This document shows, in pieces, positions 1-9,412 of a stretch of DNA of 64,000 nt (its first letter is position 1; each line of letters starts with the position of its first letter). A program made the position numbers and the translations under genes. The stretch is from positions 1-64,000 of the forward strand of contig NZ_ASGZ01000068.1 of the NCBI RefSeq assembly GCF_000495475.1. The letters are read 5' to 3'. Source of the stretch: Candidatus Halobonum tyrrellensis G22 (GTDB lineage Archaea > Halobacteriota > Halobacteria > Halobacteriales > Haloferacaceae). The notes under the pieces are model-generated. The model saw only the letters and a list, made by a program, of their open reading frames with translations, did no database searches and had not been told where the DNA came from.

Positions 1-399
1 GAGGAGGTTGACCACGTCGACGGCCATCACGGCCGCCAGCCCGGTCTCGTAGTCGGCGTCGGTCGAGCGGTCGAGGACGGCCGCCGTCAGCGCCTCGCCG
101 CCCACCTGCGCGAACGGCGTGAGTCCGTTGAGAAACGTCGCGCTCGCGTACACCGCGACCGCACGCGGCGGGGAGGCGGCGACGCCGAGCGTCCGGAGCG
201 CGACCCGCAGCGACAGCCCCCACGCGACCAGCCAGCAGGCCGCGGCCGCCAGCGCCGCGGCGACCCCCGCGGGGTCGGCGCCCGCGAGCCCCGCGAGTAC
301 GCGGTCGACGCCGGCGACCCACCCGAGACACGCGAGCGCCGCCAGCGCGACGAGGAAGCCGACGAGGACCGTCCGGGGTGGGACGAGCGGGCGCGACAT
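1..399 (-). CDS. UPF0104 / LPG-synthase-type membrane protein, N-terminal part
   Basis: The first 133 residues of a minus-strand protein are visible; the rest lies beyond the left edge. It starts at ATG (397-399) and has two strongly hydrophobic segments (about residues 9-30 and 43-65), followed by the sequence FLNGLTPFAQVGGEAL. That N-x-x-(T/L)P-x-x-x-GGE pattern is typical of the lysylphosphatidylglycerol-synthase transmembrane (UPF0104) family. Haloarchaeal members of this family include proteins near glycosylation genes (AglD-type C-termini), and a role as a flippase-like or integral membrane protein is often assumed. The function here is inferred from family resemblance only. The sequence and composition match the neighbours, so there is no sign of transfer. 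Confidence 0.75.
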   Translation of the reverse strand, partial: MSRPLVPPRTVLVGFLVALAALACLGWVAGVDRVLAGLAGADPAGVAAALAAAACWLVAWGLSLRVALRTLGVAASPPRAVAVYASATFLNGLTPFAQVGGEALTAAVLDRSTDADYETGLAAVMAVDVVNLL

Positions 400-562
400 C
401 GAGCGAGCCGACGTTCACGACCGCCCGACATAAACGCGCCGCGTCGACTCGCGCGCGTCGCGACGGCCGGGAGCGAACCGGCCGGGACGGATGCGGGACC
501 GGTGGCCGGCGAGCGTCGGGACGCCGGAAAGGGTAATGACCCGTCGCCGCCACGGGTAGGTG

Positions 563-2305
563 ATGACGCTCGGTCCCGCGATACTCTCTGACGGACGCGA
601 GTCGGTCGCGTCGTTCCTCCGGGGCGCCCCCTCGGTCCGACAGCTCCTGGCGAGCAGACACAGCGCATTCGAGAGCGCGCACCTCATCCTCCCGTCGACG
701 GCCGTCGTCGGCGAGTCGGTGACGCTCTCGGTGCAAGCGTGGGACCGCTACGAGCGGCTGGTTCCCGACCCCGAGGCGGCGTTCGCCGTCGAGACGACCG
801 ACCCCGCGGCGACGCTCCCGACGGCGCTGGCGTTCGACGGGTCGCCGGTGGTGCGACTCGACGGCGTGCGGTTCGAGACGCCCGGCGTCCACTACGTCGC
901 CGTCGAGCACCGCGAGACGGGCGAGCGGTTCGTGAGCAACCCCGTCGAGGTCCACGCGACCCCGCCCGACAGCCGGGTGTACTGGGGGGACCTGCACTTC
1001 CACTCGCGGCTCTCCGACGGGGTGGGCGGCGTCGCCACGGGGTTCGAGTTCGCGCGCGAGGTGATGGGTCTCGACGTGGTGGCGTGTACCGACCACGACA
1101 CGATGGGGTTCTTCATCCCGCCGTCGCTCCAGCGCCGGCGGATGCACCGGCGCTACTTCGACCGGACGAAGCGGCTGGTCGACGACCACCACGACCCCGG
1201 CGAGTTCGTCACGCTGTTCGGCTACGAGTGGACCAAACAGCCCAACGCGGGCGGACACATCAACGTCTACTACGAGTCGCCCGACGCCGCGCGGCTGTTC
1301 GACTCGCGGAGCCCCGAGTCGGACACGTACGAGAAGCTGTGGGCGCGCCTCCGCGAGTGGCGCGACGAGACCGGCGAGCGGGTGCTCACGATCCCGCACC
1401 ACCCCGCGGAGGCGCTGTACCCGTTCGACTTCGACGCCACCGACTACGACGACGAACTCGCGCCGCTGGTCGAGGTGTACTCCCAGTGGGGCAGCAGCGA
1501 ACTCCGCGGCGCCGACGGCAACCCCAAACCGATCGGCGGCATCGGCAACGGCGAGGTGGACGTCCCCGGCCACTACGTCCAGGACGCACTCGCGATGGGC
1601 CACCGCGTCGGGATGCTGGCGTCGTCGGACATCCACGGTCCCTACCCCGGCCACTCGCACATCCACGTCGACCCCCACCTTCCGCGAGCGTCGGAGTGGC
1701 TCCGAGACGGCGTCGGCTGGGGGCTGATCTGGCGGGTCTGGAACGAGCGGAGCTACCCGGGCGGGCTCACCGCCTTCCGCGCGTCCGACCTCTCGCGGGA
1801 GTCCGTGTTCGACGCGCTCGAAGGCCGGGCGGTGTACGGGACCACGCAGCCGCGCCGCATCCTGGTCTCCTTGTCGGTGGACGGCCACCGCCTCCGCGAC
1901 GAGGGGAGCGCCGTCGCCGTCGGCGGCCCCGACGCCGAGCGCCGGGTCGAGTGCTCGGTGGCGGGCACCGCCCCGCTCGACCGGGTGGAGGTGGTGAAGA
2001 ACAACGCCGTCTGGCGGGTCGCGGAGCCGGACGACTCGGCGAGCGACGACGGGGCGGCGAGCGGGGAGCCCGCGGCCGCGAACGGCTACGAGCGGAGGGG
2101 CGACGCGTTCGCGGCGTACACCCTGACCGCGTCGTTCGTCGACGACGAGCCGCTGTCGGGGATCCGGTGGGACGAGCGTCGGGGGACCGACGACGACCAC
2201 TACTACCTCCGCGTCCGGCAGGTCGACGGCGGGATGGCGTGGGCCGGCCCGATCTGGGCGAGCGCGGACGGCACGGACGACGCGGGCGCCGGCGGTGGGG
2301 AGTGA
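563..2305 (+). CDS. DUF3604 / PHP-like metal-dependent protein
   Basis: This is a 580-residue protein starting at ATG 563; an adjacent GTG at 560 is an alternative start. After a beta-rich N-terminal domain (about residues 35-130) comes WGDLHFHSRLSDG, with the HxH pair near residues 145-147, then CTDHDTMG near 177-179. This is the metal-binding layout of PHP-type hydrolases seen in DUF3604 proteins. A later DIHGPYPGHSH segment (about 355) supplies further His/Asp ligands. DUF3604 proteins are uncharacterised or poorly characterised; a phosphoesterase-like or amidohydrolase-like activity is inferred. There is no signal peptide. The gene stands alone: the next plus-strand gene begins 374 bases downstream. 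Confidence 0.85.
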   Translation: MTLGPAILSDGRESVASFLRGAPSVRQLLASRHSAFESAHLILPSTAVVGESVTLSVQAWDRYERLVPDPEAAFAVETTDPAATLPTALAFDGSPVVRLDGVRFETPGVHYVAVEHRETGERFVSNPVEVHATPPDSRVYWGDLHFHSRLSDGVGGVATGFEFAREVMGLDVVACTDHDTMGFFIPPSLQRRRMHRRYFDRTKRLVDDHHDPGEFVTLFGYEWTKQPNAGGHINVYYESPDAARLFDSRSPESDTYEKLWARLREWRDETGERVLTIPHHPAEALYPFDFDATDYDDELAPLVEVYSQWGSSELRGADGNPKPIGGIGNGEVDVPGHYVQDALAMGHRVGMLASSDIHGPYPGHSHIHVDPHLPRASEWLRDGVGWGLIWRVWNERSYPGGLTAFRASDLSRESVFDALEGRAVYGTTQPRRILVSLSVDGHRLRDEGSAVAVGGPDAERRVECSVAGTAPLDRVEVVKNNAVWRVAEPDDSASDDGAASGEPAAANGYERRGDAFAAYTLTASFVDDEPLSGIRWDERRGTDDDHYYLRVRQVDGGMAWAGPIWASADGTDDAGAGGGE

Positions 2306-2679
2306 GCGACCGCGTCGAGACGCTCGTGGGTCGGCTCCGCCGCGCCGAGAAACGCCGGCTGGTGGAGGGACGAGCCGGGGTCAGCCCCCCTTGACGACGC
2401 GGTCCCAGTCGCCGTCCCAGGAGGTGGGGCACTCGACGACGCATCTACCGCGGGTCGAGCTACGCGTTCCGCCTCGTGTGCGGCGGTCTCGCCGGGGTCG
2501 TACTGGTCGCGCTGCGCCGAATCCCGTCGTGACGCCGGAGCGACGGTCGACTCGGCTCCGGAGACCCCCGGAGATGGGCCGCGCCGCCACTCGACCTAGA
2601 GCCGAGGTGGATACCCGGTCGTGTCCGGTTTCGCTTGCAACCCACACGTTCAACCCGACCACGCGCGAAGCCAGCCGGC
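2306..2679. other. Intergenic stretch with no supported gene
   Basis: No convincing gene is visible. A minus-strand frame ending at 2381 closes with a protein-like tail (CPTSWDGDWDRVVKGG), but upstream it turns Arg-rich and loses coding character. It may be the decayed end of an old gene. The segment just before 2680 (CACACGTTCAACCC) may carry the promoter of the next gene, but no clear TATA box is seen. Confidence 0.4.
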
Positions 2680-3015
2680 ATGAGAGATGTCGTCGAGGAA
2701 CTCGAAGCCGTCGCGCTCCACGACCGAGTAACCGTCGAACTGGACGACGGAACGACCGTCGCGGGCACCGCCGCGCCCGTGGAGTTCGACCAGAACAATC
2801 GACTCCGGATCGAACTCCGGCCGGACGACGCCGCGGGGAGCGACGAGCGGTACGAACTCGCCGCGTCGGTCGACGACGGCGAGTGGTCGCCGGTCCGCGT
2901 CCGACGGCAGTCGGGCGACGAGGACTGGGCCGAGATGGGGGAGGCGGTGTCGGTCACGCGCGGCGACGAGCGCCAGTCTGACGACGACGGCGCCGCGGGG
3001 AGCGACGACCGATGA
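2680..3015 (+). CDS. Small acidic hypothetical protein
   Basis: This is a 111-residue protein starting at ATG 2680. It is strongly acidic, as is typical for a haloarchaeal cytosolic protein. The N-terminal 60 residues alternate short beta-strand-like stretches (DRVTVELDDGTTVAGTA), which resembles a small beta-barrel, and the C-terminus is a disordered Asp/Ser/Gly tail. I do not recognise a named family. Its stop overlaps the next start by four bases (ATGA at 3012-3015), so the two genes are probably co-translated. Confidence 0.7.
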   Translation: MRDVVEELEAVALHDRVTVELDDGTTVAGTAAPVEFDQNNRLRIELRPDDAAGSDERYELAASVDDGEWSPVRVRRQSGDEDWAEMGEAVSVTRGDERQSDDDGAAGSDDR

Positions 3016-3599
3016 CGCGCTCGCCGGTCGGTCGGCTGGTCGGTCTCGTCCGCCGCGGCGTCGGCGACGCGACGGGCGACCGGTCGACGGGCGACGACGC
3101 CGCGGCGGGCGAGACGAGCGGCGCGTTCGGCGCCGGGCGGGCGGCGCTCGCGGGCGGCGTGGGCGGGCTGCTCGGCACGGTCGGGATGACCGTCTACCGG
3201 CTGCCGGTGTTCCACGCGCTCCCGCCGACCGCGGAGTTCTGGGCGCAGTACGTCGGCGGCGGCGACGCCGAGGACCACCCTGTCGCGGGGCTCCTGCTCC
3301 ACCTGCTGTACGGGGTGGCCGCGGGCGCGGCGTTCGGTCCGGCGTACGCCGCGCTCGTCGAACGGCTCCCCGGGGAACCGGACGCGACCGGGATGGTCGG
3401 CGGTGCCGCCTACGGCGCCGCCCTCTCGGTGTTCGGCGAGCGCGTCCTCCTGGAGGGGCTGCTCGACCGGGAGTTGGAGCGCGAGCACGCGCTGGTCTTT
3501 CACGCCGGCCACGTCGTCTACGGGCTGACGCTGGGGACGTGGCTGGGAACGCGCGAGCGGCGCGGCGACGTGTACGACCGGCAGAGCGACGGGTCGTAG
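3012..3599 (+). CDS. Small hypothetical membrane protein
   Basis: This is a 195-residue protein that overlaps the preceding gene by four bases. It has a Ser/Gly/Asp-rich N-terminus of about 35 residues, then roughly four hydrophobic segments (about 38-58, 96-120, 128-150 and 163-180) rich in Gly and Ala. The pattern resembles DUF1440/DUF6789-type small membrane proteins, but I see no diagnostic motif and assign no function. The operon-like overlap suggests that it works with the acidic protein encoded just upstream. Confidence 0.7.
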   Translation: MTRSPVGRLVGLVRRGVGDATGDRSTGDDAAAGETSGAFGAGRAALAGGVGGLLGTVGMTVYRLPVFHALPPTAEFWAQYVGGGDAEDHPVAGLLLHLLYGVAAGAAFGPAYAALVERLPGEPDATGMVGGAAYGAALSVFGERVLLEGLLDRELEREHALVFHAGHVVYGLTLGTWLGTRERRGDVYDRQSDGS

Positions 3600-3678
3600 C
3601 GGACCGACGGGCGCGCGGCTCGGCGTGCGGAAAGACGGAGAACGGCGACGGAACGGAGAGCGGCCGGCCGGGCCGACC

Positions 3679-3921
3679 TTACAGTCGGCGGAGGAGGACG
3701 CGGTCGTCGTCGACCGACTCGACGTCGGCGTCCTGGAGCGGGTAGACGTCCTCGTCGTCGTCGACGTCGCCCCAGCCCAGTTTCGACTTCACCGTCTCGA
3801 ACATCCCCGGGTCGGGGTCGACGTACGCGGTCGCGTGGCGTACGTCGACGACGCGGCCGACGTCCTCGCCGTTCTGGTTGACAACCTTCTTGCCCTCGTC
3901 GTCGTCGGTGAACGTGACCAT
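3679..3921 (-). CDS. PRC-barrel domain protein
   Basis: This is an 80-residue minus-strand protein. Its start region, F-T-D-D-D-E-G-K-K-V-V-N, leads into NGEDVGRVVDVRHATAYVD, the characteristic opening of haloarchaeal PRC-barrel proteins (related to RimM/photoreaction-centre H subunit barrels). The rest, including WGDVDDDEDVYPLQDADV and VDDDRVLLRRL, fits the remaining strands. PRC-barrels act in protein-protein or RNA-associated binding; the partner is unknown. It is very acidic, has no signal peptide, and forms a single-gene unit. Confidence 0.85.
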   Translation of the reverse strand: MVTFTDDDEGKKVVNQNGEDVGRVVDVRHATAYVDPDPGMFETVKSKLGWGDVDDDEDVYPLQDADVESVDDDRVLLRRL

Positions 3922-4069
3922 CGACTCCGATAACGTGTCGGACGCGAGATAAGCGTTGTTGCCGCATCCGGTCCGAGGCGCCCGCGAGCGGCCGATACGT
4001 TGTTCCGTGCCGCCCGCGTAGCTTCGTGATTCGTTCCGGACGCCCGAGGGGTCGACGCCGACGGCCGGG

Positions 4070-4654
4070 CTACGACCCGTCGTCGTTCGCGTCGCCCGCG
4101 TCGCTCGCGTCGGCGCCCGCCCCGTCGTTCGAGAGCGTCCACACCTCGACCTCGCCGCCGGTCTCGGCGTCGCGGACGGCGGCCGCCTCGACCGCGTCGC
4201 GAGCGAGCGCGGCCGCCCCGTCGGCGTCGGCGCGTGTGTCCGCGTCCTCGATGACGCCGAGCGCGACCGCCGCGCCGGTTCCGAGCGCGACGACCGGACC
4301 CTCGGTGACCGCGCCGGTCGCGCCGACGCCGCGGACCCGCGCGACCCCGTCGGCGTCGCGCGCGACGACCGCCGCCTCGACCTCGGTCATCTCGGCCGCC
4401 TCCCGGGCGAGCGCCACGACCCGGTCGAGTCCGAGCGGGTCGTCGCGGTCGAGCCGTTCCGACCGGAGCGTCGCGCCGAGTTCCCGTTCGAACTCGTCGA
4501 CGCCGGCGCGGTCGCCGGTCGCCGCCGCGCCGACCCCCTCGAAGTCGAAGACGCGATCGACGTGTTTGCTCGTGACCGTCCCGTCGTGCGTCGCGAGCGA
4601 GTCGCCCGCGAGCGCTGCGCCGTCGTCGGTTTCGACCGCGACTACGGTTCCCAT
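4070..4654 (-). CDS. Proteasome beta-like Ntn-hydrolase-fold protein lacking catalytic Thr1
   Basis: This is a 194-residue protein starting at ATG 4652-4654. The N-terminus MGTVVAVETDDGAALAGDS aligns with the start of mature archaeal proteasome beta subunits (TTTVGIxxxDGVVLAADxRAT). Asp17 and the later GTGAAVALGVIE (substrate-loop and helix region) are conserved. By my alignment the nucleophile position (Thr1) is Gly and the Lys33 position is Arg, and there is no propeptide. It is therefore probably a non-proteolytic relative, or uses the neighbouring Thr. The C-terminus is an acidic, Ala/Asp/Ser-rich tail. It could be a regulatory or structural paralogue; the function is unknown. Confidence 0.75.
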   Translation of the reverse strand: MGTVVAVETDDGAALAGDSLATHDGTVTSKHVDRVFDFEGVGAAATGDRAGVDEFERELGATLRSERLDRDDPLGLDRVVALAREAAEMTEVEAAVVARDADGVARVRGVGATGAVTEGPVVALGTGAAVALGVIEDADTRADADGAAALARDAVEAAAVRDAETGGEVEVWTLSNDGAGADASDAGDANDDGS

Positions 4655-4769
4655 GTCGGGTCCGTGGGGACGGACCGTCAAGGGTGTCGTGGCCGCCCGG
4701 TCGTCGGTGGACCGACGGGGGCACGGCGGCCGGTCGCGTCGAACCGACGCCGGGTCGGCCGGGAGAGAC

Positions 4770-6173
4770 TCAGAGGTAGCCGAGCCGTTCGAGCTGTTCC
4801 TCGGTTCCCGCGGCGATCTCCGGTCCCTCGGTCTCCGCGGGGTGCTCGGAGAGCGTCTCGTCGATCCGACCGTCGAGCGCGGCCCACTCGTCGTCCCACG
4901 CCTCGTCGACCACCCGCTCGGTTCCCTCGTCGTCGATCCGCGTCAAGATCGGTTCGCCGCCGATCCGGCGGATCAGCTTCCGCCTCCGCGTTCGGACGCA
5001 CTGGAGGGCGTAGTCGAGTTCGTCGTACGCCTCGGCGGGCACCTCCCCCTCGACGTTCGATTCGAGCGCCGCGATCCCCGTGACGGGGTCGCCGTACTCC
5101 GCGAACACGGCGTCGCGCGTCTCGCCCGAGAACACGCTCCGCCCCTCGACCCCCTCGGGTACGTCGATTCCGAGCGCCTCGTAGATCGTCGGCGCGAGAT
5201 CGACGTGCGAGACGAGGTCGTCCGTACGCGTGCCCGCGCGCTCCCCCCCGGGGAGTTTGATCACCAGCGGGACGTGGATGAGTTCGTCGAAGAGGCTGAA
5301 CTGGTGGTACGCGCGGCCGTGTTCGCCGAAGTGTTCGCCGTGGTCGGCAGTGACGACGATCAGCGTCTCGTCGTACACGCCCTTCCGTTTCAGGATGCGC
5401 ACGAGTTCGCTGAACAGCGAGTCGGCGAACGCGATCTCGCCGTCGTACCAGTCTCCGAGCGCCCGCCACTCCGCCTCGGTCGGGTCGAGGTCGCCGACCA
5501 TGTAGGAGTTGCCCGCGTAGCGGGCCAGGTCCCACACGACGTCCATCCGGACCTCGTCGGGGTCGAACGACTCGAACCGCTCGCGGAAGCGCCGCGGCGC
5601 GTGGTACTGGTTGTGCGGGGAGTTGATGTTGATGAACCCGAAGAACGGCCGCTCGTCGTCGGCCCGGAGGCGCTTCTTGACCGCCGCCATCGTGAGGTAC
5701 TCGCCGGCCTTGCGGTCCATCCCCCGGTAGTCGCGCGCGAGACGCGCGTACCCCGGTAGGAGGTCGAAGACGTACTCGCGCGCCTCGTCGAGCGACCGGG
5801 GGACGAACGGCACCCGGTAGGTGGAGACGTAGTCGTCGAACCCACGCGCCACGTCGGTGTCGTACCCGATCTTGGGGTTGAGCGACGACCCGAACGTCCG
5901 GTAGCCGTGCGCCGAGAGCGTCTCCGCGAGCGTCGCCGCGCCGTCGACTCCCGACCCCGTGTCGAAGTAGCCGTGCGTCGACGGGTACGTCCCGGTGAAC
6001 ATCGACGCGTGCGAGGGCGGCGTCCACGGGGCGGCCGCGAACGCGTCGTCGAACACGATACCGTCCGACGCGAGCGCGTCGACGTTGGGCGTCGTTCGAC
6101 GGTCGTACCCGTTGACCGAGAGGTGGTCGTAGCGAGCCGCGTCGATGACGACGAAAAGAACGTTCGGTTTCAT
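4770..6173 (-). CDS. Sulfatase-like (alkaline phosphatase superfamily) protein
   Basis: This is a 467-residue protein starting at ATG 6173. It opens with NVLFVVIDAARYDHLSVNGY (first metal-binding Asp), followed by PWTPPSHASMFTGTYPS, the sulfatase signature region. The nucleophile position is Thr51 rather than the Cys that is converted to formylglycine. The second metal site is seen as VVTADHGEHFGEHG. The protein ends in QLERLGYL, a tail shared with other AlkP-fold proteins in this window. There is no signal peptide, so a cytosolic or membrane-associated site is likely. Family knowledge supports hydrolysis or transfer of a sulfate or phosphate ester; the substrate is unknown. It stands apart from the main glycan cluster. 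Confidence 0.88.
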   Translation of the reverse strand: MKPNVLFVVIDAARYDHLSVNGYDRRTTPNVDALASDGIVFDDAFAAAPWTPPSHASMFTGTYPSTHGYFDTGSGVDGAATLAETLSAHGYRTFGSSLNPKIGYDTDVARGFDDYVSTYRVPFVPRSLDEAREYVFDLLPGYARLARDYRGMDRKAGEYLTMAAVKKRLRADDERPFFGFININSPHNQYHAPRRFRERFESFDPDEVRMDVVWDLARYAGNSYMVGDLDPTEAEWRALGDWYDGEIAFADSLFSELVRILKRKGVYDETLIVVTADHGEHFGEHGRAYHQFSLFDELIHVPLVIKLPGGERAGTRTDDLVSHVDLAPTIYEALGIDVPEGVEGRSVFSGETRDAVFAEYGDPVTGIAALESNVEGEVPAEAYDELDYALQCVRTRRRKLIRRIGGEPILTRIDDEGTERVVDEAWDDEWAALDGRIDETLSEHPAETEGPEIAAGTEEQLERLGYL

Positions 6174-6251
6174 TACGGAATCGTATCCATTCGGACCGCA
6201 TCACTGTTACGGCGAGGGTCGGTAACCGTTCGGTTCGGCTCGCGGGCCACA

Positions 6252-6262
6252 CTAATTATACG
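6252..6262 (+). promoter_or_regulatory. TATA-like element of the 6284 gene
   Basis: The AT-rich run CTAATTATACG lies about 22-32 bases before ATG 6284. This is the spacing expected of an archaeal TATA box for a leaderless or nearly leaderless transcript. It stands out from GC-rich flanks. Confidence 0.55.
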
Positions 6263-6283
6263 TCAATAGCCAGAGTGGGAGGT

Positions 6284-6580
6284 ATGGGAAGCGTCATAGA
6301 CCGCCTGCCGACGAGCTTGCGGACGAAGAAGACCGACGTGGGAGCGCTCGAAGACGACATCGAGGAGGAACTCGACTCCAACAGCCAGATGGGTAAGGTC
6401 CGGATGCTCATGATGACCGGACAGGCGCTGTACTTCTGGCGGAAGGGACGGAAGGTCGACAGCCTGCTGCTGCTCGCCGCGGTGTTCATCGCGCCCAAGA
6501 GCGGGCGCGCCGCCTACCTCATCAACACCGCGGTCACGCTCAACACCCTCCGGAAGTACCTCAAAGGCCAGAAGAAGTAA
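6284..6580 (+). CDS. Small haloarchaeal hypothetical protein
   Basis: This is a 98-residue protein from ATG 6284; a GTG at 6275 is possible but sits too close to the TATA element. The first part is charged and helical (DVGALEDDIEEELDSNSQMG). A central amphipathic or hydrophobic stretch follows (VDSLLLLAAVFIAPKS), and the C-terminus is basic (RKYLKGQKK). No named family is recognised. It may be peripherally membrane-associated. Confidence 0.7.
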   Translation: MGSVIDRLPTSLRTKKTDVGALEDDIEEELDSNSQMGKVRMLMMTGQALYFWRKGRKVDSLLLLAAVFIAPKSGRAAYLINTAVTLNTLRKYLKGQKK

Positions 6581-6815
6581 CGCCGGCCGCGCGGTCGCCA
6601 CTCACCGGTTGAATTCTCGCGGCGTAGCGACCCGCTTGGTCGTTCTCGGGTCAGACTCCCGAACGGGGAGCGACGGGGACGGACGACCGGAGGGCGCCGT
6701 CGGCGTGTCGGCGCGAGCCGAGCCGTCGGCACCGAGCGGGTGAGACGCGTCGCTCGGCGGCGCGGGGGAGGGCCGAAAAATCGAGGCCGGTCGGAGACCG
6801 TGCGTCGAGGCCGCT

Positions 6816-6865
6816 ACGGGGCGACTCGGTCGGGCGAGAGCCGCGCCGCGGGCGTGGCGTCGACG
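6816..6865 (-). repeat. Dispersed repeat copy A (TPAARLSPDRVAP)
   Basis: About 50 bases beginning ACGGGGCGAC recur at 17293-17342 with only a handful of differences. Read on the minus strand, both encode TPAARLSPDRVAP. In this copy the peptide is the C-terminus of the frameshifted PKD protein; in the other it lies in apparently noncoding DNA. Confidence 0.65.
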
Positions 6866-7601
6866 GGTTCGCCGTCGACGTACACCGTCGCGTCGCCCTC
6901 GACGGTCAGGTCGGTCAGGTTGCCGGTGAACGTGTACACGTCGCTCCAGGTGCCAGTGACTCCGCCGCTCGCGGTCGACCCGACGATCGAGTCGCCGGAT
7001 TCGAGCGTGGAGCCGACGGCCGCCACCTCGCCGGCGGCCGAGAACTCGTAGGAGCTGTACTCACCGCTGCCGGTGAACCGGATCGTGTGCCGGTCGTCAC
7101 CGTAGTCGGCGGGGTCGACGGGTTCGCCGTCGACGTACACCGTCGCGTCGCCGTTCACCGAGAGCCGTTCGAGGCTGCCGGTGAACGTGTACGCGTCGCT
7201 CCACGTGCCGGTGACTCCGCCGCTCGCGGTCGACCCGACGATCGAGTCGCCGGACTTCGAGCGTGGAGCCGGCGGCCGCCACCTCGCCGGCGGCCGAGAA
7301 CTCGTAGGAGCTGTACTCACCGCTGCCGACGACCCGGAGCGTGTGCCGGTCGCCACCGTAGTCGGCGGGGTCGACGGATTCGCCGTCGACGTACACCGTC
7401 GCGTCACCGTTCACCGAGAGCCGTTCGAGGCTGCCGGTGAACGTGTACGCGTCGCTCCACGTGCCGGTGACTCCGCCGCTCGCGGTCGACCCGACGATCG
7501 AGTCGCCGGATTCGAGCGTGGAGCCGGCGGCCGCCACCTCGCCGGCGGCCGAGAACTCGTAGCTGCTGTACTCACCGCTGCCGACGACCCGGAGCGTGTG
7601 C
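6836..7601 (-). repeat. Three tandem copies of a 255-base coding repeat
   Basis: The units are approximately 7347-7601, 7091-7346 and 6836-7090. The first two are almost identical, including at synonymous positions, which indicates recent duplication; the third is more diverged. The middle copy is 256 bases because of one inserted base near 7255. Each unit encodes 85 residues ending in VYVDGExVDPADYG. Confidence 0.85.
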
Positions 7602-9412
7602 TCGGTCGGGTCGTCGTCGACGGTGGTCGTGAACTGCGCGCTCTCGCTGTCGTCGTCGGTGGCGACCGTCACGTCGTGGTCGCCCGCCGCGAGACTGGCG
7701 GTGTCGTAGTCGAACGTCACCGTCTCGCTCGCGCCGCCCGCGAGCGTCAGCGACCGACTGTCGACTTGGATGCCGTCGACGCCGAGCGTGACCGTCTCGG
7801 TCGCCTCGGTGTCGCCGGCGTTCTCGACGGTCGCCGAGACCGCAACGGTGTCGCCCTGCGCGACCGACGACGGGACGGTCAGCCCGGAGACCTGGAAGTC
7901 GGCCGGGGTGAGCGCCGCGCTCACCGAGACCGTCCGCGTCGCCGTGGCGGTCCCACCGTCGTCGTCCGTGACGGTGAGTTCGACCGTGTACTCGCCCGCC
8001 GAGTCGAACGTGTGGGCGGGCGTCGCGCCGGTCGCGCTGTCGCCGTCACCGAAGTTCCACGCGTACGAGGCGACCGAGCCGTCGGCGTCACTCGACGCCG
8101 AAGCGTCGAAGCTCACCGACTGGCCCGCCTCGGGCGCGTCGGGGGAGACGGTGAACGACGCCGAGGGGGCCTCGTTCTCCGGCGGCGCCGCACTCACGGA
8201 GACCGTCTGGGTCGCCGTGGCGGTCGCGCCCTCGTCGTCGGTGACGGTGACGCCGACCGTGTACTCGCCCGCCGAGTCGAACGCGTGCGTGACCGACGAG
8301 CCGGCGTCGTCGGCGCCGTCGCCGTCGCCGAACGTCCAGTCGTAGCTCTCGACCGAGCCGTCGTCGGACGCGGCGGCGGTGAACTCGACGGAGTCACCCG
8401 CCTGCGCGCTCGACGGACCGTCGAGCGAGACGGTCGGGGCGGCGTTGACCGGGGTGACCGTGACGGTCACGGTGTCCGTGTCCGACGCGACGCCGTCCGA
8501 GACGGACACCTCGAAGGTGAGCGTCGTCTCCGCGCTCACGTCGGGCGCGGTGAACGTCGGCGCCGCGGCGGCGCCGTCCGAGAGGGTGACGCCGGTGCCC
8601 GCGTCGTCGACGACCGACCAGTCGTAGCTCAGGTCGTCGCCGTCGGGGTCGGTCGACCCGCTCGCGTCGAGCGTGACCGTCTCACCCTCGGCGGCCGTCA
8701 GGTCGTCGCCCGCGTCGGCCGACGGGGGAGCGTTGGTCTCGGGCCGTTCGACGGTGAGCGTCGTGGTCTCGACCGTCTCCATCTCCTGGCCGTTCTTGGT
8801 CACCAGTCCGGTCGCGGTGATGTCGTACTCACCGCTGTCGGCGTCCTCGGGGACGGCGACCGTGTACGTGGTCGTCTGGTCGCCCGTGACGTTGCTCGGG
8901 TCGAACCAGATCCACTCGTTGCGTTGTTGCTGTGCGATACCGGTGCTCGTGCTCTCGGTGATCGACCACCCGTCGGGGAGGTCGACCGCGAGGCCCGCAC
9001 CGACGGTGTCGAGGGCGTCGACGTTGACCGTCGTCGTGACCTCGACCGTCTCGCCCGGGGCCACCGTCGCCGACGAGGGCGACTGGGTGACCACCAGGCC
9101 CTGGGCCGCCGCGGCCGTCCCCACCGGTCCGACGACCGAGAGGACGAGCGCGAGCGCCACCAGTGCGGCGGTGGTCCGTGTCGTGAAGTTTCGAACGCTA
9201 TCGTTCATTTGGTGTGTGTTGTGTCGTGTCGTGTGTGGGCTGTGCGTCGTCGTGTGACCGGGTCCGTCCCGGCGTCTGAGCCGACGAGGGGGTCCTCCGG
9301 CGGGGAGCCGTCATCGGCGCGCGGCCGGCGCCGGCGCTCGGGGCGCTCCGGAGCGCCGCGGGGCGAACGCCGGCGGCCGCGCGTGTCCCGCTCATCGGTG
9401 TCGTACGCGCCG

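Larger units (their letters stand above)
6814..9208 (-). pseudogene. Secreted PKD-domain protein with tandem 85-residue repeats; one-base frameshift
   Basis: The start ATG is at 9206-9208, followed by a Sec-type signal (TTAALVALALVLSVVGPVGTAAAA). Next come a beta-sandwich domain (about residues 36-155), three PKD domains (about 158-420; VTDDDGGTATATRTVSV is typical), a CARDB-like domain (about 425-520), and repeats of 85 residues containing GSGEYSSYEFSAAGEV and GTWSDAYTFTGSLERL. In the second repeat an extra base near 7255 (GGACTTCG, where the other two copies have GGATTCG) shifts the frame. As sequenced, translation continues out of frame to 7097. The original frame resumes and ends at 6814 with LSPDRVAP. 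It may be a true pseudogene, phase variation or a sequencing error. No membrane anchor is visible. Confidence 0.8.

Noticed and set aside
2381-2440. Protein-like C-terminus CPTSWDGDWDRVVKGG on the minus strand
   Set aside because: Only about 20 residues look coding; upstream sequence has no domain and no start. It is too short to call beyond a possible relic.
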